The position numbers and the translations under genes were made by a program. A stretch of 20,278 nucleotides of DNA from a virus: the IMG/VR virus record IMGVR_UViG_3300027631_000175, positions 1-20,278 of that record, one strand, 5' to 3'. This document shows, piece by piece, positions 8,646-14,108 of the stretch; within the stretch, counting starts at the first letter, position 1; every line of letters begins with the position of its first letter. The notes under the pieces were generated by a model that saw nothing but the letters and a program-made list of their open reading frames with translations, was not told the origin of the DNA and did not search any database.

Positions 8646-9186
8646 AACTATATTGAATTTGACGTATTCTATGTTTAATGTCTTTGATAATGTAGTGTGC
8701 TGACGTTACTGGAATATTAAAGTGTTTGGCTAGGCTTCGCGCTGTGTTAAATCCTTTGTCGAAATACGCTTCGAATTTAGCTTTATCCAGTATGTCCGTT
8801 ATTTGGTGGCGATATATCTCTACAAACGCCCTTTGATTGTTAAACCTATTTTCTATTTCTATTTTACGCGTTACTTCGTCGTCGTCTTCTATGTCAGTCG
8901 CTAGGTATTCTACGCTTTTAATGTCGTCTTGTTTATGGCTTGTAGACGTATCCCAAATAATTTGACATTTGATTGTATTAAGTAGATAGCTTTTTACGCT
9001 GTTTTCGTCCGTGTTTTCGGTGTCTATTGTTAAGACGTGTAAGTAAGCGTTATTAATGCACGTGTCCGCGTCTAACATTGAATACCTAATATTCTTATAG
9101 CTGTGGTAATTGGTTAGAATGTAGTTCGTGTAAAGCCTAACTTCGTCGTAGTTTTCGCTTATGTATTTGTCAAGCGTTTTCTTCAT
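8632..9186 (-). CDS. Sigma-factor-like transcription regulator
   Basis: A 184-residue protein with the layout of a small RNA polymerase sigma factor. The N-terminal half looks like region 2: DADTCINNAYLHVLTID around 39-55 and SVKSYLLNTIKCQIIWDTS around 63-81, where sigma-70 family proteins bind core polymerase and the -10 element. An acidic linker follows (DIEDDDEV, about 97-104). The C-terminal part has a helix-turn-helix, NTARSLAKHFNIPVTSAHYI at about 147-166, as in region 4. It lies near the front of the late operon, after the -7 element and before terminase and tail genes, as expected for a late-gene activator. It could also be a non-sigma DNA-binding regulator; residue-level conservation is weak. 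The start overlaps the upstream gene by 17 bases. Confidence 0.65.
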   Translation of the reverse strand: MKKTLDKYISENYDEVRLYTNYILTNYHSYKNIRYSMLDADTCINNAYLHVLTIDTENTDENSVKSYLLNTIKCQIIWDTSTSHKQDDIKSVEYLATDIEDDDEVTRKIEIENRFNNQRAFVEIYRHQITDILDKAKFEAYFDKGFNTARSLAKHFNIPVTSAHYIIKDIKHRIRQIQYSYENE

Positions 9187-9373
9187 ACCATTCTAGGAAT
9201 TTAGCAAACCATTTTTTACGTTTGTCTGGGTGGCAGAAACATTCGTTATCACGTACGCCCGTTTCCTTTACTTTAATCGTTTGAAGTTTACGCAAGTGTA
9301 ATTTACTTAATCGTTCGGGGTTTATTTCCGATAGTAATTTGTTTATTTCTAGTATTCCAGTTTGCCCAAGCAT
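9170..9373 (-). CDS. Small protein with NECFC motif
   Basis: A 67-residue protein starting MLGQTGILEINKLLSEINP. The frame allows an earlier ATG at 9394 (adding MFFYFRY), but I prefer 9373: it gives a shorter overlap (25 rather than 46 bases) with the membrane-protein gene, and the LEINKLLSEINPERLSKLH segment begins right after. The central part RKLQTIKVKETGVRDNECFC, ending in two close cysteines, then WFAKFLEWYEE, resembles a small family I have seen in flavobacterial phages with no known function. It overlaps the sigma-like gene by 17 bases, so the two may be co-translated. Confidence 0.65.
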   Translation of the reverse strand: MLGQTGILEINKLLSEINPERLSKLHLRKLQTIKVKETGVRDNECFCHPDKRKKWFAKFLEWYEENA

Positions 9374-9600
9374 ATATCTAAAATAAAAGAACACAAACTA
9401 ACGACGCAAGCCGTAAAGAAACTACCAGTACAGAATAACGTTAACCAAAATCCAACGCATTTAGGACAACCCAACGCCGAATGAAGTGTAATTGAAAGGC
9501 TATTGATAGGTAACAGACTAAAAATATAGTCAAAAGCCATTTGTAAAGGCTCGAACTTAACGACCCACCATGTAAAGGCTATTAAAAAAATATAATTCAT
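9349..9600 (-). CDS. Small membrane protein with CPKCVGFW motif
   Basis: An 83-residue, very hydrophobic protein with about three membrane segments: MNYIFLIAFTWWVV at the N-terminus, a middle one around FDYIFSLLPIN, and GFWLTLFCTGSFFTACVV then CSFILDICL at the C-terminus. GCPKCVGFW at about residues 44-52 is a recognisable cysteine motif of small membrane proteins in phages and bacteria (DUF1360-like). It is the first gene after the terminator at 9665-9690 and a TAnnTTTG -7 element, so it seems to open the late transcription unit. A lysis or envelope role is possible but unproven. Confidence 0.7.
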   Translation of the reverse strand: MNYIFLIAFTWWVVKFEPLQMAFDYIFSLLPINSLSITLHSALGCPKCVGFWLTLFCTGSFFTACVVSLCSFILDICLGKLEY

Positions 9601-9615
9601 TGGTTAAATTTTAAT

Positions 9616-9623
9616 CAAACTTA
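9616..9623 (-). promoter_or_regulatory. Candidate -7 element of the late-region promoter
   Basis: The minus strand reads TAAGTTTG, an exact match to the Bacteroidetes -7 consensus TAnnTTTG, 15 bases before the ATG at 9600 and downstream of a terminator. No clear -33 TTTG/TTG is found at the usual 19-21 base distance, so it may depend on an activator or be weak. Confidence 0.4.
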
Positions 9624-9664
9624 CGATGAAAATCTAAACACTACTTTAAAAAGTTATTAACAAC

Positions 9665-9690
9665 AAAAAAGCCACCCGTTAAGATGGCTT
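9665..9690 (-). terminator. Intrinsic terminator after the small-gene cassette region
   Basis: On the minus strand AAGCCATC, a six-base loop TTAACG, and GGTGGCTT form an eight-pair stem (one T-G wobble), followed at once by a T run (the last two T of the stem are part of it). It lies 40 bases after the stop of the helix-turn-helix gene and separates that unit from the late region. Confidence 0.8.
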
Positions 9691-9729
9691 AAAAAAGAAT
9701 CTATTGCAGTTCTTATGGTATGCGTTAGA

Positions 9730-9930
9730 TTACATTTGTTCTCGTAATAAGTATTCGTCTAGTTTTATGGCGGTGTTTAGACTTACGTCGTTTCCTTGTA
9801 GAAATTTATCAATCTGGTACTGGTGAAATTTACCCGTACGTGTTTTGATTTCTGTTACAATTTGGTTACGTGTTTTCGTCCTTAACACTTCCTTTAACTT
9901 ATTACGTAAGTCTGTGTCGTTTACGTACAT
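9730..9930 (-). CDS. Small helix-turn-helix DNA-binding protein
   Basis: A 66-residue protein starting MYVNDTDLRNKLKEVLRTKT. The second half, KFHQYQIDKFLQGNDVSLNT followed by AIKLDEYLLRE, reads as a Cro/CI-type helix-turn-helix: a helix, a turn at the G-N position, then a recognition-like helix. It is highly charged and has no membrane or catalytic signs. It starts one base after the stop of the SSB-like gene and is the last gene before the terminator at 9665-9690. Family knowledge of such small proteins suggests transcription control; which promoter it would bind cannot be read here. Candidate targets are the dyads in 18840-19000, but that link is speculation. Confidence 0.65.
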   Translation of the reverse strand: MYVNDTDLRNKLKEVLRTKTRNQIVTEIKTRTGKFHQYQIDKFLQGNDVSLNTAIKLDEYLLREQM

Positions 9931-9931
9931 A

Positions 9932-10165
9932 TTAAAAAGGTAAGTCGTCTATATCTATTTTGCTAATTGGTTCGCTTGTTACTGGCGGTACGTAAGGCTC
10001 GCTAAATGAAGCCGACATGAACGACCCGTTTTTACCTTGTTTAACCCATAACGCAATTTCCATTTCTTTGCCGTTTACGTTTACTTTCCCTCGATAGTCT
10101 GGGTGTGTGTCCTTAGTCTTTTTGTCGTTCTTAAAGATTGCACCCGAATTTAACTTGTTTTCCAT
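9932..10165 (-). CDS. DUF736-like protein with SSB-type acidic tail
   Basis: A 77-residue protein. Residues 5-55 (NSGAIFKNDKKTKDTHPDYR then GKVNVNGKEMEIALWVKQGK and GSFMSASFSEP) match the pattern of the DUF736 family of small plasmid/phage proteins. A proline-rich linker follows (EPYVPPVTSEP), and the protein ends KIDIDDLPF. That end closely resembles the acidic tip (DDDIPF) by which single-stranded-DNA-binding proteins recruit replication and repair partners. I infer a small ssDNA-binding or replication-linked protein. There is no full-length SSB in the window, so this protein could fill that role. Location in the early/middle region agrees. Confidence 0.65.
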   Translation of the reverse strand: MENKLNSGAIFKNDKKTKDTHPDYRGKVNVNGKEMEIALWVKQGKNGSFMSASFSEPYVPPVTSEPISKIDIDDLPF

Positions 10166-10188
10166 TGTATATTTATTTAATTGTTTAC

Positions 10189-10302
10189 TTAAAATGTGCC
10201 TTTGAATATCTGTGATACTATTGCAGTTCCTACTATTGCTATCATTCCTAAAACTAGGAACATTACAATTATTGCTAGTGTTTTTTCTTTAATTCTTATC
10301 AT
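10189..10302 (-). CDS. Very small membrane protein (37 aa)
   Basis: A 37-residue frame, MIRIKEKTLAIIVMFLVLGM then IAIVGTAIVSQIFKGTF, with a single strong membrane helix at about residues 8-30 and a basic N-terminus (positive inside). Its ATG overlaps the stop of a six-codon mini-frame (10302-10322) in a TAATG junction, and that mini-frame begins at one copy of the shared 17-base start sequence. Typical of small single-pass phage membrane proteins; function unknown. Confidence 0.5.
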   Translation of the reverse strand: MIRIKEKTLAIIVMFLVLGMIAIVGTAIVSQIFKGTF

Positions 10303-10322
10303 TATTGGTTTGGTTTTTTCAT
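10302..10322 (-). other. Six-codon mini-frame MKKPNQ
   Basis: Starts in a shared 17-base start sequence and stops in a TAATG junction with the 37-residue membrane protein. Like the frame at 11490-11516, it could be a cassette remnant or a coupling leader. Confidence 0.3.
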
Positions 10323-10456
10323 TGTTCTTGTTGTTTAGGTTTAGGTAATATTCCGTCTTTAATTAACTTGTTCCACTCTATTCTTTCTTGGTGCTTTCCT
10401 AAGTAGTAGGAAATAAATGCTACCAAAACAAATGATGTTATAATTAATGCTGTCAT
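10319..10456 (-). CDS. Very small membrane-anchored protein (45 aa)
   Basis: A 45-residue frame starting MTALIITSFVLVAFISYYLG, a single N-terminal membrane helix or uncleaved anchor, followed by a charged tail HQERIEWNKLIKDG and an end KPKQQEQ. Its ATG sits at a copy of the 17-base start-associated sequence and its own last codons (KQQEQ plus stop) are the next copy. The repeated junctions argue that it is a true gene despite its size. Function unknown. Confidence 0.55.
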   Translation of the reverse strand: MTALIITSFVLVAFISYYLGKHQERIEWNKLIKDGILPKPKQQEQ

Positions 10457-10468
10457 TGTTCTTGTTGG

Positions 10469-10660
10469 TTAAAGGTTAGTTGGGTTTTCATCGTCATTTT
10501 CGGGTTTAATAGATTCAAGAAATACCCATACAAAAAAATAAATTAGCGCTACACCCATAGCGAAAAAGGTAGTCCATCCTACCATTGGTATTAACACCAT
10601 TAATACCAAATAAATACATATTAAAAAGGTAATAATAGATGTTATTAAATGTGTTCTCAT
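10469..10660 (-). CDS. Small two-helix membrane protein
   Basis: A 63-residue protein starting MRTHLITSIITFLICIYLVL. Two membrane helices are clear, at about 5-29 and 32-52 (FFAMGVALIYFFVWVFLESI), and the C-terminus is acidic (KPENDDENPTNL). The start is marked by a one-mismatch copy of the shared 17-base sequence. Size and two-helix topology fit a holin, but phage genomes have many such proteins, the gene is not beside a lytic enzyme, and no endolysin is in the window, so I leave the function open. Confidence 0.6.
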   Translation of the reverse strand: MRTHLITSIITFLICIYLVLMVLIPMVGWTTFFAMGVALIYFFVWVFLESIKPENDDENPTNL

Positions 10661-10679
10661 TGTTATTGTTGTTTAAAGG

Positions 10680-10925
10680 TTAATAACAACCAAACATTTT
10701 AAAATATTCAGATTCAGCAATCCATTCATTTGTTATTTTATTTCTATAACCATCATAGATACTTGAATTTGTTTCTGAAATCCAATTTTTTTTAGCGTTT
10801 GTGTCTTCTAATGTCGGCTCTAATGTCTGCTCTAATTCATTAATATATCTTAAAACGCTAATTGGTGTTGTCATATAATCTTCTTCGGCATTTTGCTTGA
10901 AGTAATCTAAGTCTTTTTCTTTCAT
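10680..10925 (-). CDS. Small phage protein of unknown function
   Basis: An 81-residue soluble protein starting MKEKDLDYFKQNAEEDYMTT, followed by PISVLRYINELEQ, a combination I associate with small flavobacterial phage proteins of no known function. The middle is acidic (EQTLEPTLEDTN) and the C-terminal half is rich in Asn, Tyr and Trp. It has no motif pointing to an activity. The ATG lies in a shared 17-base start sequence and forms an ATGA junction with the upstream stop. It belongs to the CG-poor small-gene cassette region. Confidence 0.65.
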   Translation of the reverse strand: MKEKDLDYFKQNAEEDYMTTPISVLRYINELEQTLEPTLEDTNAKKNWISETNSSIYDGYRNKITNEWIAESEYFKMFGCY

Positions 10926-11131
10926 TGTTCTTGTTGTTTAGTTAGTTCGTGTTTTACTTGTTCCCAATATTCAATACTTTGTGGGGCTGTGCAATCAAAT
11001 GTTTTTATTATTTCATCAACTGCAATAAGAGAGGCTTGTTTTGCGTTTTTTATTCTGCTCTTTCTACTGCTGTACCATAAACATTCGTAATACATTTGAT
11101 ATAAATCTTTTGCTCTTTCTACTGCTGTCAT
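10922..11131 (-). CDS. Small helical phage protein of unknown function
   Basis: A 69-residue, mostly helical protein starting MTAVERAKDLYQMYYECLWY. The pattern of AK(D/E)L at the start, A..A.IAVDEII in the middle (ASLIAVDEIIKTF) and YWEQVKHEL near the end is one I know from many short phage proteins without known function. It ends KQQEQ, encoded by the shared 17-base sequence that also holds the next gene's start, so stop and start are joined as ATGA. Its own start sits in another copy. Confidence 0.68.
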   Translation of the reverse strand: MTAVERAKDLYQMYYECLWYSSRKSRIKNAKQASLIAVDEIIKTFDCTAPQSIEYWEQVKHELTKQQEQ

Positions 11132-11493
11132 TGTTCTTGTTGTTTAATTGTTAGTTCTTCTCCAGTGAGTGCGAAGTAAAGGTTTTGAAGTTGGTGAACG
11201 TATTGAATGTTAATATTTTTCTCAATACCAAGTATATTCCATTTATTACTTTTATCTATCGGAGGATTTAGGTAAATTGAAAAACGTGGATTTTTCATAT
11301 CATACAAAACTGAAGACAATACATCTCTTTTACTAAATCCAAACTTCAACAACCATTCTTCGGTTAGTGGGATAGGTTTTACTTGATTATGTGGTTCTTT
11401 TACAATATAAGTAATTGCTTCTAAATCTATTCTATTTACTTTACCTAAAGTGTCATAAAAATAATTGCCTATTCGTAATTCACTTGCTTTCAT
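11128..11493 (-). CDS. Conserved 'LRIGNY/YVHQLQNLYFALTGEEL' phage protein
   Basis: A 121-residue protein starting MKASELRIGNYFYDTLGKV. It matches a small family common in Bacteroidetes phages and prophages: an N-terminal LRIGNY segment, a central PIPLTEEWLLKFGF (about 40-53), and a C-terminal YVHQLQNLYFALTGEEL (about 98-114). Function is unknown. Conserved hydrophobic and aromatic positions suggest a compact fold, possibly an SH3-like N-terminal barrel plus helices, which is inference. It ends in KQQEQ through the shared 17-base element and begins at another copy. I am confident that it is a gene. Confidence 0.75.
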   Translation of the reverse strand: MKASELRIGNYFYDTLGKVNRIDLEAITYIVKEPHNQVKPIPLTEEWLLKFGFSKRDVLSSVLYDMKNPRFSIYLNPPIDKSNKWNILGIEKNINIQYVHQLQNLYFALTGEELTIKQQEQ

Positions 11494-11516
11494 TGTTCTT
11501 GTTGTTTAGTTATCAT
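11490..11516 (-). other. Eight-codon mini-frame MITKQQEQ
   Basis: A short frame, ATG 11516 to TGA 11490, whose last five codons are the shared 17-base start sequence of the 121-residue gene, joined as ATGA. It looks like the tail of a lost cassette gene, or a leader that feeds ribosomes to the next start. It is too short to call as a protein. Confidence 0.35.
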
Positions 11517-11548
11517 TTCTATTTACGATATGTGGTAAAAATTGCCAC

Positions 11549-11758
11549 TTATTCTTGTTCGATTGTTCCATCTCTGTAATGGGTTGTTACTTGACTAAAC
11601 TCTACACTGTCATCCACTATCTCAAGGTGTCCGCTGAATACATATCCAATTGCTTTCAAAAGTCCTTCAATCATTTGTAACACTTCGTCAAGGTCTACGT
11701 CATTGTGTGGAACTTCGTGTGTTATTGTATGGTTGTATTGTTCTATTACTATTTTCAT
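11549..11758 (-). CDS. Small acidic phage protein of unknown function
   Basis: A 69-residue acidic protein starting MKIVIEQYNHTITHEVPHND, then VDLDEVLQMIEGLLKAIGYV and a beta-like end (GHLEIVDDSVEF). The pattern of a short beta pair, a central helix with LxxxEGLLxAxGY, and a final strand is one I associate with small Bacteroidetes phage proteins of unknown role. There is a 6-base gap after the preceding MazG-like gene. The 41 bases after its stop hold only the mini-frame at 11490-11516 and a weak five-pair hairpin with no T run. Confidence 0.65.
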   Translation of the reverse strand: MKIVIEQYNHTITHEVPHNDVDLDEVLQMIEGLLKAIGYVFSGHLEIVDDSVEFSQVTTHYRDGTIEQE

Positions 11759-11764
11759 CCGTCT

Positions 11765-11998
11765 TTATTTAGGCATTGTTCTACTTAAATTCTTGCTTTT
11801 ATATTCGTCTTTCAGTCGTTCCAAGTAAAGCACAAAGTCCATAGCTTCCTCCTGTGCGTGTGTAAGCCATTGTAACGTATCTAAATCAGTTCTTTCTAGC
11901 GTTGTTTTATACTTAGCTATTCCAACTTGCGAACGTTCGCTGAATCGACTAAGAACACGCAGAACAATTTTATCCTCTATTTTCTGATTCATATTCAT
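11765..11998 (-). CDS. MazG/dATP-pyrophosphohydrolase-like small protein
   Basis: A 77-residue helical protein. RSQVGIAKYKTTLERTDLDT (about 22-41) followed by LQWLTHAQEEAMDFVLYLER (about 42-61) carries an EExxD motif in a helix, as in the all-alpha NTP pyrophosphohydrolases (MazG, PRA-PH). Family knowledge: these bind magnesium through acidic residues of paired helices and split nucleoside triphosphates; such small phage versions may clean the nucleotide pool or lower (p)ppGpp signalling. Only one EExxD helix is seen, so a complete active site would need a dimer, and activity is uncertain. The start (ATG 11998, or Met3 at 11992) overlaps the end of the GIY-YIG gene by 29 bases. Confidence 0.55.
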   Translation of the reverse strand: MNMNQKIEDKIVLRVLSRFSERSQVGIAKYKTTLERTDLDTLQWLTHAQEEAMDFVLYLERLKDEYKSKNLSRTMPK

Positions 11999-12374
11999 TT
12001 TTTAGTTTTTTAATTTGATATATAGCTTCATCTGCTGATATTTTAAACCATTCGTTATTTTCTGTTCCATAAGTTTCAAAAAAATATCTTTCAATTAAAA
12101 TTGGATTATCTACTCTTGTACAAAAAATAGCTTCATAATCTCTTAATGGAGATGATACATTATAATTTTTAAGTCTTTTTGCAACATCTATTGCTCTACC
12201 TATTTTCACCCAACCATTCCAAGCGGGATTTATTATAACATATATCCATCCTTTATAAGGCATAGACTTGTATCTATCTCTGTAATATTTTTTATGTTTT
12301 TCTCTTACACATTGTAAGCAATAACTATGTCTTTCAACAGCAGTTTCTTCTTTACATAAAATACATTGTTTCAT
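11970..12374 (-). CDS. GIY-YIG/T5orf172-type endonuclease-like protein with zinc ribbon
   Basis: A 134-residue protein starting MKQCILCKEETAVERHSYC. An earlier in-frame ATG exists at 12410, but ATG 12374 forms an ATGA junction with the upstream stop and starts right before the zinc motif, so I prefer it. Cysteines C4, C7, C19 and C22 form a small zinc-ribbon. The second part, GWIYVIINPAWNGWVKIGRA (about 42-61), DVAKRLKNYN and IERYFFETYG (about 94-103), is the T5orf172/MUG113 form of the GIY-YIG fold. Such proteins often are free-standing mobile or homing nucleases. The gene is strikingly poor in CG pairs (two in 12001-12370) compared with the upstream YqaJ gene, a sign of separate origin. Confidence 0.78.
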   Translation of the reverse strand: MKQCILCKEETAVERHSYCLQCVREKHKKYYRDRYKSMPYKGWIYVIINPAWNGWVKIGRAIDVAKRLKNYNVSSPLRDYEAIFCTRVDNPILIERYFFETYGTENNEWFKISADEAIYQIKKLKNEYESENRG

Positions 12375-13051
12375 AAGAAATTGATTAAGGTGTTGTAATA
12401 CTCTCGGCAAAGCTCTACCTGTTCTTTGATTGCTTCTATTACTTGTTCGTCTTTTTCTACTTTGAATACTTTTACACGTCGGTTATCTGGTATGTGGTCA
12501 AAGTTATGGCGTTTCTGTACTTCGTCGCGTAGGTCTAGACTTTCTTCTAGTAGGTTAGCGTTCCAGTGTGCGCGTCTTACTTCGTCTTCTACCATGTCTG
12601 CGGGTGTGTTTACCAAACAATAGCACAATAACGATTCGGTTTTGCCCGTAAGTTCCATGTAGCCTTGCAACTGGTAGTAATAATCCTTTGTAGGTATTTC
12701 CGTAGCAAAAAACGGAAAGGTAGTAGCGTCCCAAGAACTTTTAACGTCTAATAAAATAGCGTCCGTGTTTACGTCGGGTGTACCAGTCATGAAGTCATTA
12801 CTAAAATGCTCTTCGTTTTTCCATATAAAGCCTAAATCTAGAATGTCAGATACTAAATTGATAGCTTCGTCTTCTACTAGGATACCTTTGTCCGTGTAAC
12901 GGCTGTAAAATTGCTTTTTAATTCCGTACTTGTTTTGGATAACTTGTTCTTCTATGTATGTCTTTGCGGTTTGGCTTAACAATTCCCCCTTAGTTCGGGG
13001 GTTTGTCATTATCTTACCTATTGCTGAACATCTAATTTTAAAAGCATTCAT
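12371..13051 (-). CDS. YqaJ/lambda-exonuclease-like recombination nuclease
   Basis: A 226-residue nuclease of the PD-(D/E)XK class. The order of motifs is that of YqaJ/lambda Red exonuclease: IRCSAIGKIMTNP at the start (about 6-18), GILVEDEAI with E60, MTGTPDVN (D93), ILLDVKSSW with D102 and K104 as the metal-binding and catalytic pair, and YYYQLQGYM (Q127, Q129). Family knowledge: it degrades one strand of DNA ends to leave single strands for the partner annealing protein. That partner, ERF, is encoded immediately upstream and the genes share ATGA. Its end shares ATGA with the GIY-YIG gene. Confidence 0.87.
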   Translation of the reverse strand: MNAFKIRCSAIGKIMTNPRTKGELLSQTAKTYIEEQVIQNKYGIKKQFYSRYTDKGILVEDEAINLVSDILDLGFIWKNEEHFSNDFMTGTPDVNTDAILLDVKSSWDATTFPFFATEIPTKDYYYQLQGYMELTGKTESLLCYCLVNTPADMVEDEVRRAHWNANLLEESLDLRDEVQKRHNFDHIPDNRRVKVFKVEKDEQVIEAIKEQVELCREYYNTLINFL

Positions 13052-13557
13052 AACGCGTTAATTAAATCGGTTTGACCTTCTGTTAAAGTGAACTTTGCTT
13101 CTAGTTCGGCACGTGTATAGTTACCAGCGTTAATAGCTTCTACGGCTTTTTGAAAACGTTTAGCGTCAATCGTAGGTAATTTAGTTACTTGTTCACCACT
13201 TGCGTCCGTGTCTTTGTCGGTTACTAGTCCTAACATAGAACTGATAGCGTAACGACGTACGTAAGTAATAGCAGACCCCATAACTTGAAAGTCATTCATT
13301 CCTTTTAAAGCTACGTTTTGTGGTATTGCCGTAGTGCTTTCGATTGTTTCGCCACTTTCCACATGAAATAAACACGTAACTAAATTAGTGTCGTTAATCA
13401 ACTGAGTGAATCCTAGTCCGTGTTTTTTTAGTAATGGATTAATAACGCTAAAAATTTTCGGTAAGTCCGAATAGGAATATCCGTAGCCTTGCGTCGCCTT
13501 GTGAATTACTGGTACTTCTTGTTGGAATGTTGCCAACGCTTTAAATAAATTTTTCAT
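13048..13557 (-). CDS. erf: ERF-family single-strand annealing protein
   Basis: A 169-residue protein starting MKNLFKALATFQQEVPVIHK. The ERF family motif GSAITYVRRYAISSMLGL, followed by acidic DKDTDASG, lies at about 94-121; FTQLINDT and IPQNVALKGMNDFQVMGSAI are also typical. The frame extends to a TTG at 13581, but that codon falls in a TAnnTTTG -7 element, so I chose ATG 13557. Family knowledge: ERF anneals complementary single strands during phage recombination and circularisation. It works with the exonuclease coded directly downstream (ATGA junction). The C-terminal 40 residues look like a small helical tail and are less conserved. Confidence 0.88.
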   Translation of the reverse strand: MKNLFKALATFQQEVPVIHKATQGYGYSYSDLPKIFSVINPLLKKHGLGFTQLINDTNLVTCLFHVESGETIESTTAIPQNVALKGMNDFQVMGSAITYVRRYAISSMLGLVTDKDTDASGEQVTKLPTIDAKRFQKAVEAINAGNYTRAELEAKFTLTEGQTDLINAL

Positions 13558-13578
13558 GTTAAATAAGTTTTGTTTAGA

Positions 13579-13586
13579 CAAAGATA
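13579..13586 (-). promoter_or_regulatory. Candidate -7 element before erf
   Basis: The minus strand reads TATCTTTG, an exact TAnnTTTG match, 21 bases before ATG 13557 and only a few bases after the NinG stop. No good -33 element is visible at the expected distance. It would let the ERF/YqaJ pair be expressed apart from the upstream operon. Confidence 0.4.
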
Positions 13587-13592
13587 TAATAT

Positions 13593-14108
13593 TTATTCTA
13601 ATTCACGCACTTTTATTTTATATTTTTCTATAATATTTTTCAGTTCGTCAATAGTCCATTTTTTCGTAACGTGCGCCCGTTCTTGTAGTTCAAGTAGCTT
13701 TTGCGCTCCGATTTTTTTCTGTATGCCTATCTGGTAGTTTAGTAAGTTACCACTTAAGAAGGTGTTGCACGCTTCACATTGTAAGTGTACGTTGTCTTCA
13801 TCAAAGCGAACGTTTGAATGACCCCCAGAACTAAAATAGTGGCCCGCGTTCTTTTTCTTTGGTGGCTGTTGACACGAAACACACGTCAAACCATTGTCGC
13901 GAAGTCTTATATACTTGTTAAAGATTGTTTGCGCTTCTTTAAGCCAGTCTTGTGTCGTTTTTAGGTCGTTTTTCATTCGTGTTTTTGTTTCCTTCCATTG
14001 CTTTACCTTGACTTCTTCGACAAAGGCTTTAATACATTCGTCTTTTAAACAATACTTGTGATTGAATCGGATAGGTTCGAACTTGTCTTTACAATTTTTA
14101 CAGCGCAT
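13593..14108 (-). CDS. ninG: NinG/Rap-like recombination endonuclease
   Basis: A 171-residue protein of the lambda NinG (Rap) family. It has an N-terminal zinc site, CKNC at 3-6 with C20 and C25, a long basic helix (KQWKETKTRMKNDLKTTQDW), and a second zinc/HNH-like region with CVSC at 76-79, AGHYFSSGGHSNVRF at 88-102 and CEACN at 111-115. Family knowledge: Rap is a structure-specific nuclease that acts on recombination joints such as Holliday junctions and D-loops. The 11-base overlap with the methyltransferase gene and proximity to ERF and YqaJ agree with a recombination module. Length is usual for the family and all cysteine pairs are present. Confidence 0.88.
   Translation of the reverse strand: MRCKNCKDKFEPIRFNHKYCLKDECIKAFVEEVKVKQWKETKTRMKNDLKTTQDWLKEAQTIFNKYIRLRDNGLTCVSCQQPPKKKNAGHYFSSGGHSNVRFDEDNVHLQCEACNTFLSGNLLNYQIGIQKKIGAQKLLELQERAHVTKKWTIDELKNIIEKYKIKVRELE

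Larger units (their letters stand above)
10320..11507 (-). repeat. Six copies of a 17-base start-associated sequence
   Basis: On the minus strand the sequence AAACAACAAGAACAATG recurs at 10320-10336, 10454-10470 (one mismatch, AACCAAC at the 5' end), 10658-10674 (one mismatch, AATAAC for GAACA region), 10923-10939, 11129-11145 and 11491-11507. Its ATG is the start codon of a small gene in every case except the first, where it opens a six-codon mini-frame. In four copies the sequence also codes KQQEQ and a TGA stop for the gene before it. It may serve translation initiation and offer recombination points for gene cassettes. Confidence 0.8.

Noticed and set aside
10469-10660. Calling the two-helix membrane protein a holin
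   Set aside because: Topology fits, but there is no adjacent endolysin, no dual start and several similar small membrane proteins are nearby.
11519-11548. Hairpin GTGGCAATTTTTACCAC after the 69-residue gene as a terminator
   Set aside because: The stem is only about five pairs and no T run follows on the minus strand.
13558-13581. TTG start that would add eight residues to ERF
   Set aside because: The TTG falls within the TATCTTTG -7 element and the family motif region begins after ATG 13557.
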